The position numbers and the translations under genes are program-made. Positions 15,005 through 24,169 of a DNA stretch of 42,903 nt are shown piece by piece. The notes under the pieces were generated by a model, which was not told the origin of the DNA, searched no databases, and saw nothing but the letters and a program-made list of their open reading frames with translations. The stretch is from an uncultured Prevotella sp. Its GTDB lineage: Bacteria; Bacteroidota; Bacteroidia; Bacteroidales; Bacteroidaceae. The stretch spans positions 1 to 42,903 of the forward strand of contig CAJOIW010000020.1 in assembly GCA_905234845.1 (NCBI GenBank), given 5' to 3'. How positions within the stretch are numbered: the stretch's first letter is position 1; each line of letters opens with the position of its first letter.

Positions 15005-16342
15005 TCAGACGATTCCCTGTGCCATCATGGCCTTGGCAACCTTCATGAAACCTGCCACGTTGGCACCCTTCACGTAGTTGATGTAGCCGTCGGGCTGTGT
15101 GCCGTACTTGATGCAGTTCTCATGAATGTCGTTCATGATGCGCTTCAGGTAGTCGTCCACCTCCTTGGCCGTCCACGACAGGCGCTCAGAGTTCTGGGTC
15201 ATCTCCAGTCCGCTGACGCTCACGCCGCCAGCGTTCGAAGCCTTACCAGGAGCGTAGAGAATCTTCGCGTCTTGGAATGTCTTGATAGCCTCGGGTGTAG
15301 AGGGCATGTTGGCACCCTCGGCCACGGCGATGACACCGTTGCCGACGAGAGCTGCGGCCTCTTCGCCGTTAATCTCGTTCTGTGTAGCGCAGGGCAGGGC
15401 AATGTCGGCCACCTCGTGCCAGGGACGCTGACCCTCGTGGTACTGTGCGGTGGGATATTCCTCGGCATATTCCTTGATGCGTCCGCGCTCAATATTCTTC
15501 AGCTCCATGATGTAGTCGAGTTTCTCGCGGTCGATGCCGTCAGGATCGTAGATGTAGCCGTCAGAGTCGCTCATGGTCATCACCTTTGCGCCCAGCTGGA
15601 TGCACTTCTCAGCGGCATATTGTGCCACGTTGCCGGCACCAGAGATGAGCACGCGCTTGCCCTCAAGCGAGATGTTGCGGGTGGCGAGCATCGAGGTCAG
15701 GAAATACACCGTGCCGTAGCCAGTGGCCTCGGGACGGATGAGCGATCCGCCGAAGGGGATACCCTTACCCGTGAGCACACCCTGGAACTGGTGAGTCAGC
15801 TTTTTGTATTGTCCGAACAGATAGCCCACCTCGCGTCCGCCAACGCCGATGTCGCCTGCGGGCACGTCCTCGTCGGGACCGATGTGGCGGTACAGCTCGT
15901 TCATGAAAGCCTGGCAGAAACGCATCACCTCAGCCTCGCTCTTACCGCGCGGTGAGAAGTCCGATCCGCCCTTTGCGCCACCCATAGGCAGCGTGGTGAG
16001 CGAGTTCTTGAACGTCTGCTCGAAAGCGAGGAACTTCAGGATACCCAGATTCACCGACTTGTGATAGCGGATACCACCTTTGTACGGGCCGATGGCGTTG
16101 TTGTGCTGAATGCGGTAGCCCATGTTGGTCTGCACCTGACCCTTGTCGTCGGTCCACGTCACGCGGAACTCAATCACGCGGTCGGGGATGCACAGACGCT
16201 CAATCAGATTGGCACGCTCAAACTCTGGGTGTTTGTTGTACTCGTCCTCGATGGTGGGAAGCACCTGCGAAACGGCCTGAATGTACTCCGGCTCACCAGG
16301 GAACCGCTGCTTCAATTGCTCTACTACTTCTGTTGCTTTCAT
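15005..16342 (-). CDS. gdhA: Glutamate dehydrogenase (NADP-type, hexameric)
   Basis: 445 residues from the ATG at 16342, giving MKATEVVEQLKQRF; the longer frame to 16402 overlaps the promoter. Landmarks: GPYKGGIRYH, the catalytic-lysine motif LPMGGAKGGSDF, GPDEDVPAGDIGVGGREVGYLFGQYK, and the Rossmann segment GAGNVAQYAAEKCIQLGA followed by MSDSDG, the serine fitting NADP(H) preference. It catalyses reversible amination of 2-oxoglutarate to glutamate, the main ammonia entry route in Bacteroidales. It is a single gene with its own promoter and terminator. Array B lies upstream of its promoter, far enough away to be unrelated or an upstream control region. Confidence 0.96.
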   Translation of the reverse strand: MKATEVVEQLKQRFPGEPEYIQAVSQVLPTIEDEYNKHPEFERANLIERLCIPDRVIEFRVTWTDDKGQVQTNMGYRIQHNNAIGPYKGGIRYHKSVNLGILKFLAFEQTFKNSLTTLPMGGAKGGSDFSPRGKSEAEVMRFCQAFMNELYRHIGPDEDVPAGDIGVGGREVGYLFGQYKKLTHQFQGVLTGKGIPFGGSLIRPEATGYGTVYFLTSMLATRNISLEGKRVLISGAGNVAQYAAEKCIQLGAKVMTMSDSDGYIYDPDGIDREKLDYIMELKNIERGRIKEYAEEYPTAQYHEGQRPWHEVADIALPCATQNEINGEEAAALVGNGVIAVAEGANMPSTPEAIKTFQDAKILYAPGKASNAGGVSVSGLEMTQNSERLSWTAKEVDDYLKRIMNDIHENCIKYGTQPDGYINYVKGANVAGFMKVAKAMMAQGIV

Positions 16343-16399
16343 CTTTTTACCTTTTTCTTTGTTTATAAAATATGTTAAGCTAATACTTCTTTCCGTTTG

Positions 16400-16430
16400 C
16401 AAAATTACACTTTTTTCAGCAAAATACCAA
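16400..16430 (-). promoter_or_regulatory. gdhA promoter
   Basis: Minus strand: TTG (16428-16430), a 20-base spacer, TAATTTTG (16400-16407). RNA would start near 16393, giving a leader of about 50 bases. Confidence 0.78.
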
Positions 16431-16530
16431 CAAAATGAAAGTAAACATCCCGCAAAACCTTCAAAAAGATAATTTATGAGGCCTTTTCTTGATATATGTC
16501 AATGCCGCGAAAGCCCGTTAACCGCCTATT

Positions 16531-16667
16531 ATCATCCCGTTGCTTACCTTTCATCATCCGAAAGACCGTCTTTCATCAAGTAATAGTATATATATTACTC
16601 GGTAATATATATACTTTTACTAAGTAATATATATACTTTTACTCGGTAATATATATACTATTACTTT
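16531..16667. repeat. Array B: 22-bp periodic palindromic array
   Basis: Four clear 19-base dyads GTAATA-N-TTAC start at 16580, 16602, 16624 and 16646, separated by TCG, TAA and TCG, giving an exact 22-bp period. Units 2 and 3 are identical; unit 4 is the exact inverse complement of unit 1. The period continues leftwards with a different core: ATCATCC at 16531 and 16553, ATCA at 16575, and CTTTCATCA at 16548 and 16570, enclosing GAAAGACCGTCTTTC. It lies between the gdhA promoter and the helicase terminator. The rest of 16431-16786 shows no gene or other signal. Confidence 0.85.
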
Positions 16668-16786
16668 GTGAAACCTTATCTTTTGCGTCGTGAAAGGCAA
16701 GCCGCGCCTAGTGCTTGGCTGATTCCGCATGAGCGATGGCAGCACAAGGAAAATAGTGGTGAAATGATGGAGTTCATCCTTTTATG

Positions 16787-16824
16787 AAAAATATGGGCAG
16801 GCTTTACAACCTGCCCATATTTTT
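16787..16824. terminator. Terminator of the lon-to-helicase operon
   Basis: A perfect 15-bp stem, AAAAATATGGGCAGG / CCTGCCCATATTTTT, with an 8-base loop. A/T runs at both ends make it usable on either strand. It lies 52 bases past the helicase stop on the minus strand. Confidence 0.85.
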
Positions 16825-16875
16825 TAGAGGATAAGAGGAGATTTCAGAAATTTTACGGCTCTATAAGATATAGTT

Positions 16876-18387
16876 CTACTTTTTCTTTCCGAGGGAGTGG
16901 AGCCAACGGAGGGGTTTTTTGATGACCGCCTTGAAGCCGCTCTCTTTAGCCCCCTCCGACTCCCCCCGCTGGGGGAGAGATGGGTGATAGGTGTTGGATG
17001 ATGGGTGATGTTTTTTTCTCTTTCTATTCTTGTCCTCGTTATTTCTATTTCTCCTCTCCTTCGGGGGAAGGCTACGGGCGGGCGTTCTCCTCTCCTTTGG
17101 GGAGGTCGGGAGGGGTTGCTCGGGATGGGTCGGAAGGGCTTTCTCCTCTTTCTCTACTCTTCGAGGCTTGTGGCGATGGGCTTGCTGATTGCGGTCTTTG
17201 CGGCGGCGGTCTTTGGCTTTCGTACCGCTACGCGGCCGCATCTCAGGAGCCTCACCGAGTCCTTCGGGCAGTGATGCGCGCTCAATCTTCTTTTCGAGGA
17301 AACGCTCAATCTGTTGGAAGAAACGCTGGTCATCGGCAGCGACAAAGGTGATGGCGCGCCCGTCGCGCTCTGCTCTGGCGGTACGGCCTATGCGGTGTAC
17401 GTAGTCCTCGGGGTCGCGTGGCACGTCGTAGTTGATGACGATGGCAATGTCGTCGATGTCGATGCCTCGTGAGAGTATGTCGGTAGCTACAATGACATCG
17501 AGCTGCCCGCTCTTGAAGCGGTACATCATCTCGTCGCGCTGTGCCTGCTCGAGGTCGCTGTGCATCTCGCCCGAGTTGATGCCGAGGCGCACGAGAGCCT
17601 GATTGATCTGTTTTACTTTCTGCTTTTTGCCGGAGAAGATAATGACGCGCTTGAGGTCGCCGGATCTGAACAGGTCTTTCACGATGCCGAGCTTCTGTGT
17701 CTCGTAGCATATATAAGCGCTCTGGTGTATCTTCTCAGCGGGTTTGCTGACGGCAATCTTTACCTCGACGGGGTTTTTGAGCAGGGTCTTGGCCAGCTCT
17801 TCTATCTTCTCGGGCATGGTGGCGGAGAACATCACGGTCTGACAGTCCTTGGGCAGTTCCTTGGCGATGGTCATGATGTCCTCGGAGAACCCCATGTCGA
17901 GCATTCGGTCGGCCTCGTCGAGCACGAAGAAAGATACTCGGCTGAAGTCGGCATTGCCCATGGAGATGTGGCTGATAAGCCGTCCAGGTGTGGCGATGAC
18001 CACGTCGGCACCAAGGCGCAGGCTCTTGAGCTCCTGGTCGTAGCGGTTGCCGTCGTTGCCGCCGTAGATGGCGATGCTTGACGTATCGGGCAGATAGTAG
18101 CTGAAGCCCTGCATGGCCTGATCGATCTGCTGCGCCAGCTCACGGGTGGGCGACATGATAACACAGTTGATGGCATCGCGCGGATAGCCGCCGTCGTCGA
18201 TCATCGAGAGGATGGGCAGCAGGTAGGCGGCAGTCTTGCCTGTTCCCGTCTGTGCCACACCGAGCACGTCGCGCCCGGCAAGTATCTCTGGGATGCATTT
18301 TTCCTGTATAGGGGTACACGTCTCGAAGCGCATGTCGTAGAGCGCGTCGAGAATATTGTCGTTTAAATCTAATTCTTCAAATCTCAT
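16876..18387 (-). CDS. DEAD-box RNA helicase (RhlE-like)
   Basis: 503 residues. All core motifs are present: Q motif TCTPIQEKCIP, motif I AQTGTGKTAA, PTRELAQQI, TPGRLI, DEAD in VLDEADRML, SAT, the C-lobe IIFSGKKQKVKQI, DILSRGIDIDD and HRIGRTAR. The enzyme unwinds short RNA duplexes with ATP, in ribosome assembly or RNA decay. After about residue 375 comes a long basic, low-complexity tail (RRRKDRNQQAHRHKPRR and onward) that probably binds RNA. The tail contains three segments encoded by GC-rich palindromes (LPTSPKERR, SLPPKERR, SLPQRGESEG). The start overlaps the metF stop by four bases. Confidence 0.93.
   Translation of the reverse strand: MRFEELDLNDNILDALYDMRFETCTPIQEKCIPEILAGRDVLGVAQTGTGKTAAYLLPILSMIDDGGYPRDAINCVIMSPTRELAQQIDQAMQGFSYYLPDTSSIAIYGGNDGNRYDQELKSLRLGADVVIATPGRLISHISMGNADFSRVSFFVLDEADRMLDMGFSEDIMTIAKELPKDCQTVMFSATMPEKIEELAKTLLKNPVEVKIAVSKPAEKIHQSAYICYETQKLGIVKDLFRSGDLKRVIIFSGKKQKVKQINQALVRLGINSGEMHSDLEQAQRDEMMYRFKSGQLDVIVATDILSRGIDIDDIAIVINYDVPRDPEDYVHRIGRTARAERDGRAITFVAADDQRFFQQIERFLEKKIERASLPEGLGEAPEMRPRSGTKAKDRRRKDRNQQAHRHKPRRVEKEEKALPTHPEQPLPTSPKERRTPARSLPPKERRNRNNEDKNRKRKKHHPSSNTYHPSLPQRGESEGAKESGFKAVIKKPLRWLHSLGKKK
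16949..17119. repeat. GC-rich palindromic elements in the helicase tail
   Basis: Three copies of the same type of element occur: 16949-16980 (CCCCTCCGACTCC with CCGCTGGGGGAGA), about 17053-17070 (CTCCTTCGGGGGAAGG) and 17090-17119 (CTCCTCTCCTTTGGGGAGG, then TCGGGAGGGG). All are translated in frame within the disordered C-terminal tail, so insertion there would cost the protein little. Confidence 0.6.
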
Positions 18388-19343
18388 AATACTTCTTTTA
18401 CGATTTTTCTTACGTTATCGGTCTTGGCCATGGTGTAGTAGTGTATAGCAGGCACACCATGGGCGAGCAGGTCACTGCTTTGGCAGATGCACCAGTCGAT
18501 ACCTATTTGATAGGTTTCCTCGGCGGTTTTTGCCTTGCGTAGCATATCGACGAGTTCTTGTGGGATGTCGATATGGAATGAGCGGGGCAGCAGGTCGATT
18601 TGTCGCTGCGATGAGACGGGTTTCAGTCCGGGAATGATGGGCACGGTAATGCCCGCCTTCCGGCACAGGTCGACAAACTGATAGAATCGCCGGTTGTCGA
18701 AAAACATTTGTGTGATGATGTAGTCGGCTCCAGCATCCACCTTGCGCTTCAGGTTCATGATGTCGGCATCGAGGTTTGCGGCTTCATAGTGTTTTTCAGG
18801 ATACCCAGCTACTCCCACGCAAAAACTGGTCTTAAAATCGGTTTTCACGGTTGGATCGATACAGTTGCCGTTGTTCAGATTGTGAATCATGCCGACGAGC
18901 TCATTGGTATGGGCGAAGCCGTCGGGCTCGGGTAGGAAGTGTCGTTGCCCGGGCATGGCGTCGCCGCGTAAAGCTACCACATTCTCTATACCGAGGAAAT
19001 GGAGGTCGAGCAACTCACTCTCTATCTGTGTCTTTGAGGCACCACCGCAGATGACGTGGGGTACAATCTCCACATCCTGATATTGGCGCATAATGGCTCC
19101 TACGATGGCAATGGTGCCGGGACGCTTGGAGAGGGTCAATTTGGTGTAGGTACCGTCGGCATTGGCTACATATTCCACTTCGTCGCGGTGGCAGGTGATG
19201 TTAATGAACGGCGGGTGAAACTCCATCAGGGGCTCGAGCGTGCGGTATAGCAGACTGGCATCGCTTCCTTTGAGTGGCGGAACAAGCTCGAACGAGGCAA
19301 AAGGCGCCTTGCTGCTTTTCAGAATATCAATGACTTTACTCAT
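18384..19343 (-). CDS. metF: Methylenetetrahydrofolate reductase
   Basis: 319 residues with a MetF barrel: FASFELVPPLKGSD at the start, PFINITCHRDE, VVALRGDAMPG (FAD/folate region), AGADYIITQMFFDNRRFYQFVD and VPIIPGLKPVSS. It reduces 5,10-methylene-THF to 5-methyl-THF, the methyl donor for MetH, whose gene lies 18 bases upstream in the same run. Its stop overlaps the helicase start. Length is slightly above E. coli MetF (296), as in other Bacteroidales. No SAM or cobalamin riboswitch precedes it. Confidence 0.95.
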   Translation of the reverse strand: MSKVIDILKSSKAPFASFELVPPLKGSDASLLYRTLEPLMEFHPPFINITCHRDEVEYVANADGTYTKLTLSKRPGTIAIVGAIMRQYQDVEIVPHVICGGASKTQIESELLDLHFLGIENVVALRGDAMPGQRHFLPEPDGFAHTNELVGMIHNLNNGNCIDPTVKTDFKTSFCVGVAGYPEKHYEAANLDADIMNLKRKVDAGADYIITQMFFDNRRFYQFVDLCRKAGITVPIIPGLKPVSSQRQIDLLPRSFHIDIPQELVDMLRKAKTAEETYQIGIDWCICQSSDLLAHGVPAIHYYTMAKTDNVRKIVKEVL

Positions 19344-19361
19344 GACTCGTAAATTTCAAAG

Positions 19362-22300
19362 TTAGGATGTTGGTTGAATAACGTATTTTGACAAAAGCAG
19401 CTCACCCTCGTTAAGAGTGATGTCTCGTCGGTGGCAATAGTCTCCCAACTGCTCACGATCGATGCGGCCGACGGAGAAATAGTGGGCATCGGGATGCATG
19501 ATGAACAGTCCGCATATCGCCGTGGAGGGAAGGATGGAATAGTGGTCGGTCAGCTTGATGCCCAACTGTTGTGCGGCTTGTAAGCGGTCGATGACGATAC
19601 GCTTCAGCGAGTGGTCCGGACACGCTGGATAGCCGAAGGCGGCACGTATGGCGTGCTGCTTATCGAAGATGTGACGGTGGAGCCATTCTGCGCAAGCCTC
19701 AGCCAGCCGTGCGCAGATGGCGTGCGACATGAGGCTTTCTTGTTCCTTGTCCTTTGCTCCTTGTCCTGTATCTCTTGCCACGATGGTGAAGAGCCCCAAA
19801 GGTCTTTCTGCTTGTTCGTGGAAGAAATCGGCAAGAGAAAGAAAGTTTCCGGTCTTGTTCTGACTGCGTAGCATGGGTATGACGGTACCGTCGCAGGACA
19901 CGAGGTCATTGCCATGTTTCTTTACGGTTTCAAAGCTGAGGCATTGTTGCAGTTGCAGACGGTTTTGGGAGATGGCGTCAGTCAGCCATTGCTTTCCTTC
20001 GCTGAGCGTTTTCTCGGCCTCCGGGTTGACGAGTAGCTGCTGTAGCGTTTCGCCTTTGAATCCCCAGAATAGCAGGAACATACGCCAGTCGATATAGGGA
20101 ACCATATCGGCAATGTTGATGTCCTTGGCGGGAATTTTCCTTGACAGTTCTTCTGCGGTGGGGCAGGGAGCACTGAAAGAGAGCCGAGGCGCTTTCTGGT
20201 TAGCTTCTTTGTAGGGAACGAGTTCCGTATGCTGTTCCTCGTAGGTTTCCCGGATGAGTTGTTGCTCGGCTTTAATCTGCCGGATGGTCTCATCCCGATT
20301 TATTTGGAGTCTTTTCGCCAATACAGCGGTTTGCGATGCGTCACCGCCATAAGCCACGCAACCATCATAGAGCGGTGCCAGTTTCACTGCCGTGTGTACG
20401 GCGGAGGTTGTGGCACCTCCTACGAGCAAAGGCACATCCATGTTATTTTGCTGAAATAGTCGGCAGAGGTTTTCCATGACTTTCAGCGATGGGGTTATCA
20501 GTCCGCTTACACCTACGAAACATGGCTTCAGCCGTTTGGCTTCTTCCAGTATGACCTCATTGGGTACCATTACGCCGAGGTCGTGGACGGCGAAGTTATT
20601 GCATCCGAGCACGATGCCGACAATGTTTTTGCCGATGTCGTGAACATCACCGTCGGCAGTGGCCATGATGGCAAGAGGTTTCTCGCTGTCGCCAGTTTTT
20701 TCGTTGTCAAGATAAGGTTGTAATAAAGTAACGGCTTCTCTCATCACCTTAGCCGACTTCACCACCTGCGGTAGAAACATCTTACCCTCGCCAAAGAGCT
20801 GGCCGATGTGTTCCATTGCCTGCATGAGCGGTTTCTCAATAACGTCGACCGCATTGCCGTTATAGGCACGCACAGCCTCAGGTAAGTCCTCGGCCAGATA
20901 AGCATTATTGCCTTTAATGAGAGCATCGCTTAGTCGTTCTTCAATCGTTTTCGACTGCCAAATGATGGCATTGTCATCTTCTGCGTCTCCATCTTTCCTC
21001 TCTCCTTTCTCCTCTTTCCTCAATTGGTCGGCAAGTGCAAGCAGTCGGTCGGTGGCATTATCATCAGTATTCAGAATGACGTCTTCAACTGTTTTCAGCA
21101 GGTGAGGCTCAATCTCGTCATACACTTGCAGCATGGCGGGGTTGACGATAGCCATGTCGAGTCCCGCTTTGATGGCATGATAGAGGAATACGGAGTGCAT
21201 GGCTTCGCGTACGGTGTTATTACCTCTGAATGCAAACGAGAGGTTGCTCACACCACCACTGGTCTTGCAGTAGGGCAGGTGATTCTTTATCCATCGCACG
21301 GCTTCGATGAAATCGCGCCCATAGTCGGCATGTTCTTTGATTCCTGTACCGATGGAGAGGATATTTACATCGAAGATAATGTCTTGTGGAGGAAATCCGA
21401 CGCCTGTAAGCAGGTGATATGCCCGCTGGGCAATAGCAATCTTGCGGTCAAAGGTTGTGGCTTGCCCTTCTTCATCGAAAGCCATCACGACGACGGCAGC
21501 ACCCAGTCGATGAGCTTCTCGTGCTTTAGAGAGAAAATCGGTTTCTCCACCTTTCAGGCTGATGGAGTTGACGATGCACTTGCCTTGGGCATTCTTCAAA
21601 CCCTCAACAACGGTCGGCCAGTCGGAGGAGTCGATCATCAGCACACTGCGGGCAATGGCCGGATCGTTGGCCGTGTAACGAACAAAGGTTTGCATCTCTT
21701 TCTGGCTGTCGAGCATGGCATCGTCCATATTTATGTCGATGACGGTAGCCCCACCGTCAATTTGGTTGCGGGCAACCATCATGGCTTCGTCGTATTTCTT
21801 CTCGACAATGAGACGGGCAAACTTCCGTGAGCCAGCCACATTAGTACGCTCGCCTACGTTGATGAAATTGGTAGTCTGCTTATCAATGAGCAATGCCTCC
21901 AGTCCAGAGACTCTTAATCGTTGGTCGGCTTCGGGCACTTTTCTGGGTCGGAGACCTTTCAGTGCTTGTGCGATGGCTTTGATATGGTTGTCGGTTGTAC
22001 CGCAACACCCTCCGGCAATATTCAGCAGACCAGCATTGGCCATATCTTTAAGATGGGATGCCGTAAACTCAGGCGACTCTTCATATTCGCCCATTTCGTT
22101 AGGTAAACCGGCATTGGGGTGCAGACTGACAAATACGGGAGTTGTTGCTGACAATTGCTCAACAAATCGTCGCAGTTCAGTCACTCCGAAAGAGCAATTC
22201 AATCCGAAGCTGAGGATAGGGTAGTGGGAGATGCTGATATAAAAAGCCTCGAGCGTTTGCCCGGTAAGTGTGCGTCCGCTGCGGTCGTTGATGGTGACTG

Positions 22301-22907
22301 ATACCATAACGGGCAGGGTTGTTCCTAATTTTTCATTCAATTGCTGAATGGCATAGAGCGCGGCTTTGGTATTCAATGCATCGAAACATGTCTCCAGCAG
22401 CAATAGGTCTGCACCGCCCGCTATCAGAGCTTCTGCCTGTTCGTAATAGGCTGAGGCCATATCGTCGAAGCCGAGGGCGCGTGATGCAGGATGGTTCATG
22501 TCGTGTGCAAGCGAGAGCGATTTCGACGTAGGACCCATTGATCCTGCTACCCAAATCTTTCGTTCTTGACATTCATCGGCTACTTGTCGGGCGATGCGTG
22601 CTCCTGCCGTAGCCATCTCGCGGACAAGTTCTTCACAGCCGTACTCGTGTTGACTGATGCGATTTGCGGAGAATGTGTTGGTCGTGATGAGGTCGGCTCC
22701 AGCAATGATATATCTGCGGTGGATACTGCTGATAATTTCGGGAGCTGTCAGATTCAATACTTCGTTGTTGCCGACGAGCGACTGCTGCCAGTTGTAGAAC
22801 TTTCCGCGATGGAAGGTTTGATCTGGCAGGCAGAGCGATTGGATCATGGTTCCCATCGCACCATCTAATATCAGTATTCGTTCCTGTAAACTCTCTTTTA
22901 TGCTCAT
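19362..22907 (-). CDS. metH: Cobalamin-dependent methionine synthase
   Basis: 1181 residues from the ATG at 22907; an in-frame GTG at 22922 is possible but sits four bases after the previous stop. Domain order is complete. Homocysteine domain (about 1-320) with ILDGAMGTMIQ and zinc ligands in NCSFG and GGCCGT. Pterin domain (about 335-610) with FINVGERTNVAGSRKFA. B12 domain with DGDVHDIGKNIVG, whose His is the lower cobalt ligand. C-terminal reactivation domain with GYPACPDH for SAM. It transfers methyl from 5-methyl-THF to homocysteine, forming methionine. It follows the permease and precedes metF, so the folate/B12 methyl cycle is co-transcribed. Confidence 0.97.
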   Translation of the reverse strand: MSIKESLQERILILDGAMGTMIQSLCLPDQTFHRGKFYNWQQSLVGNNEVLNLTAPEIISSIHRRYIIAGADLITTNTFSANRISQHEYGCEELVREMATAGARIARQVADECQERKIWVAGSMGPTSKSLSLAHDMNHPASRALGFDDMASAYYEQAEALIAGGADLLLLETCFDALNTKAALYAIQQLNEKLGTTLPVMVSVTINDRSGRTLTGQTLEAFYISISHYPILSFGLNCSFGVTELRRFVEQLSATTPVFVSLHPNAGLPNEMGEYEESPEFTASHLKDMANAGLLNIAGGCCGTTDNHIKAIAQALKGLRPRKVPEADQRLRVSGLEALLIDKQTTNFINVGERTNVAGSRKFARLIVEKKYDEAMMVARNQIDGGATVIDINMDDAMLDSQKEMQTFVRYTANDPAIARSVLMIDSSDWPTVVEGLKNAQGKCIVNSISLKGGETDFLSKAREAHRLGAAVVVMAFDEEGQATTFDRKIAIAQRAYHLLTGVGFPPQDIIFDVNILSIGTGIKEHADYGRDFIEAVRWIKNHLPYCKTSGGVSNLSFAFRGNNTVREAMHSVFLYHAIKAGLDMAIVNPAMLQVYDEIEPHLLKTVEDVILNTDDNATDRLLALADQLRKEEKGERKDGDAEDDNAIIWQSKTIEERLSDALIKGNNAYLAEDLPEAVRAYNGNAVDVIEKPLMQAMEHIGQLFGEGKMFLPQVVKSAKVMREAVTLLQPYLDNEKTGDSEKPLAIMATADGDVHDIGKNIVGIVLGCNNFAVHDLGVMVPNEVILEEAKRLKPCFVGVSGLITPSLKVMENLCRLFQQNNMDVPLLVGGATTSAVHTAVKLAPLYDGCVAYGGDASQTAVLAKRLQINRDETIRQIKAEQQLIRETYEEQHTELVPYKEANQKAPRLSFSAPCPTAEELSRKIPAKDINIADMVPYIDWRMFLLFWGFKGETLQQLLVNPEAEKTLSEGKQWLTDAISQNRLQLQQCLSFETVKKHGNDLVSCDGTVIPMLRSQNKTGNFLSLADFFHEQAERPLGLFTIVARDTGQGAKDKEQESLMSHAICARLAEACAEWLHRHIFDKQHAIRAAFGYPACPDHSLKRIVIDRLQAAQQLGIKLTDHYSILPSTAICGLFIMHPDAHYFSVGRIDREQLGDYCHRRDITLNEGELLLSKYVIQPTS

Positions 22908-22925
22908 AAGAAATATCTGCACGCC

Positions 22926-24146
22926 TTAGTTGGGTGCCTTTCTGTAGCAGAACCATGCCACGACGGCAAAGATAATGTTCGGAATCCAGGCGGCAAGCAT
23001 GGGTGGCGTGTTGGCATTGATGGCAAATGACGACGATACTGTTTGTAACATGATATAGCCGAAACTGAGCGCAAGGCCGATGCCGAGGTATAGTCCCATG
23101 CCACCTTTTCGCTTTCGCGAAGAGAGTGATGCGCCGATGGTGGTGAGGATGAACGAGGCAAACGACGAGGCGATGCGCTTGTGGTATTCTACCTGATATT
23201 GAACGACGTTGCCTGACCCGCGATCTATCTGCTTCGAAATGTATTCTCTCAGTTGCGGGTTGGTGAATGTCTCTTGTTGTCCTTTGGAGTAGACAAGGTC
23301 AGTAGGCTCCATTTGTATGAGTGTGTCGCATTGCGCTCCGTTGGTAATATGCTCACGCAGGCCGCGAAGCTGGCGTACTTTCCAGTTGCGGGCCGTCCAG
23401 TGATATTTAGAGTCGCTGATGGTATCGTATTGTACTTCTGAGGCGGTCATGTGGCTCACAAGTTTCTTGTTCTCAAATTTGTCAAGCGAAAAGCCATAGC
23501 CTCGTTTGCGCGTATTGTCGTAGTGTTGAATGTAAGCAATCACGCCTGGTTCAACTTGTAGCATCACGTTCTCTGCCGACGTATTCTTTTTCTTGTTCTT
23601 GTACATTGTTTCAAAGTTCTGTCGGACAACAGTTCCATGTGGAATGACGTAGCCGCTTAGGTAGAACGACAGAGCGGAGATGATAATGCAAGAAATCATA
23701 TAGGGTCTCATCAGTCGTTTGAACGATACGCCCGCTGCAAGCATGGAGATGATTTCAGAGTTTCCGGCAAGCTTTGAGGTGAAGAAAATGACGGCAATGA
23801 AGACAAACAACGGTGAGAAGAGATTGGCAAAATAGGGTACGAAGTTGGCATAGTAGTCAAATACGATAGCCTTCATCGGGGCATGGTACTGCGAGAATTT
23901 TGCCAGATTCTCGTTCACGTCGAAGACGATGGAGATGGAGATGATGAGCGCGATGGAATAGAAATAAGTGCCGATGAACTTGCGAATGATATACCAGTCG
24001 AGAATCTTCAAGTAGCGGCGGGGATTAAGGAAACCAAGAAACGACAAGTGCGTGCGCAACCAGTTGGTGGCTGTGGCAAGCCCCGAGCGTATTTGTTTGA
24101 TACGTCTTAAGGGCTTTTGGTATTTTCTTATCGTTGAGATTTCCAT
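22926..24146 (-). CDS. LptF/LptG family LPS export permease
   Basis: 406 residues from the ATG at 24146; an in-frame GTG at 24155 is an alternative. A basic N-terminal extension of about 45 residues precedes the conserved start LKILDWYIIRKFIGTYFYSIALI. Membrane segments lie at about 55-80, 100-125, 150-175, 320-345, 350-370 and 380-400 around a periplasmic beta-jellyroll (about 175-310, with FSLDKFENKKLVSH). This is the YjgP/YjgQ layout; the protein pairs with LptB and its partner permease to move LPS to the outer membrane. LptF and LptG cannot be told apart here. It lies between tgt and metH with short gaps. Confidence 0.9.
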   Translation of the reverse strand: MEISTIRKYQKPLRRIKQIRSGLATATNWLRTHLSFLGFLNPRRYLKILDWYIIRKFIGTYFYSIALIISISIVFDVNENLAKFSQYHAPMKAIVFDYYANFVPYFANLFSPLFVFIAVIFFTSKLAGNSEIISMLAAGVSFKRLMRPYMISCIIISALSFYLSGYVIPHGTVVRQNFETMYKNKKKNTSAENVMLQVEPGVIAYIQHYDNTRKRGYGFSLDKFENKKLVSHMTASEVQYDTISDSKYHWTARNWKVRQLRGLREHITNGAQCDTLIQMEPTDLVYSKGQQETFTNPQLREYISKQIDRGSGNVVQYQVEYHKRIASSFASFILTTIGASLSSRKRKGGMGLYLGIGLALSFGYIMLQTVSSSFAINANTPPMLAAWIPNIIFAVVAWFCYRKAPN

Positions 24147-24169
24147 TTCTTTCACTCTTTACTTGTCCG

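Noticed and set aside
14993..15955. 320-codon open frame antisense to gdhA
   Set aside because: It is a codon-usage shadow of gdhA on the opposite strand, with biased composition and no recognisable domain.
18384..22925. Cobalamin or SAM riboswitch for metH/metF
   Set aside because: The genes are packed inside an operon with no leader space, and none of the conserved box sequences was seen.
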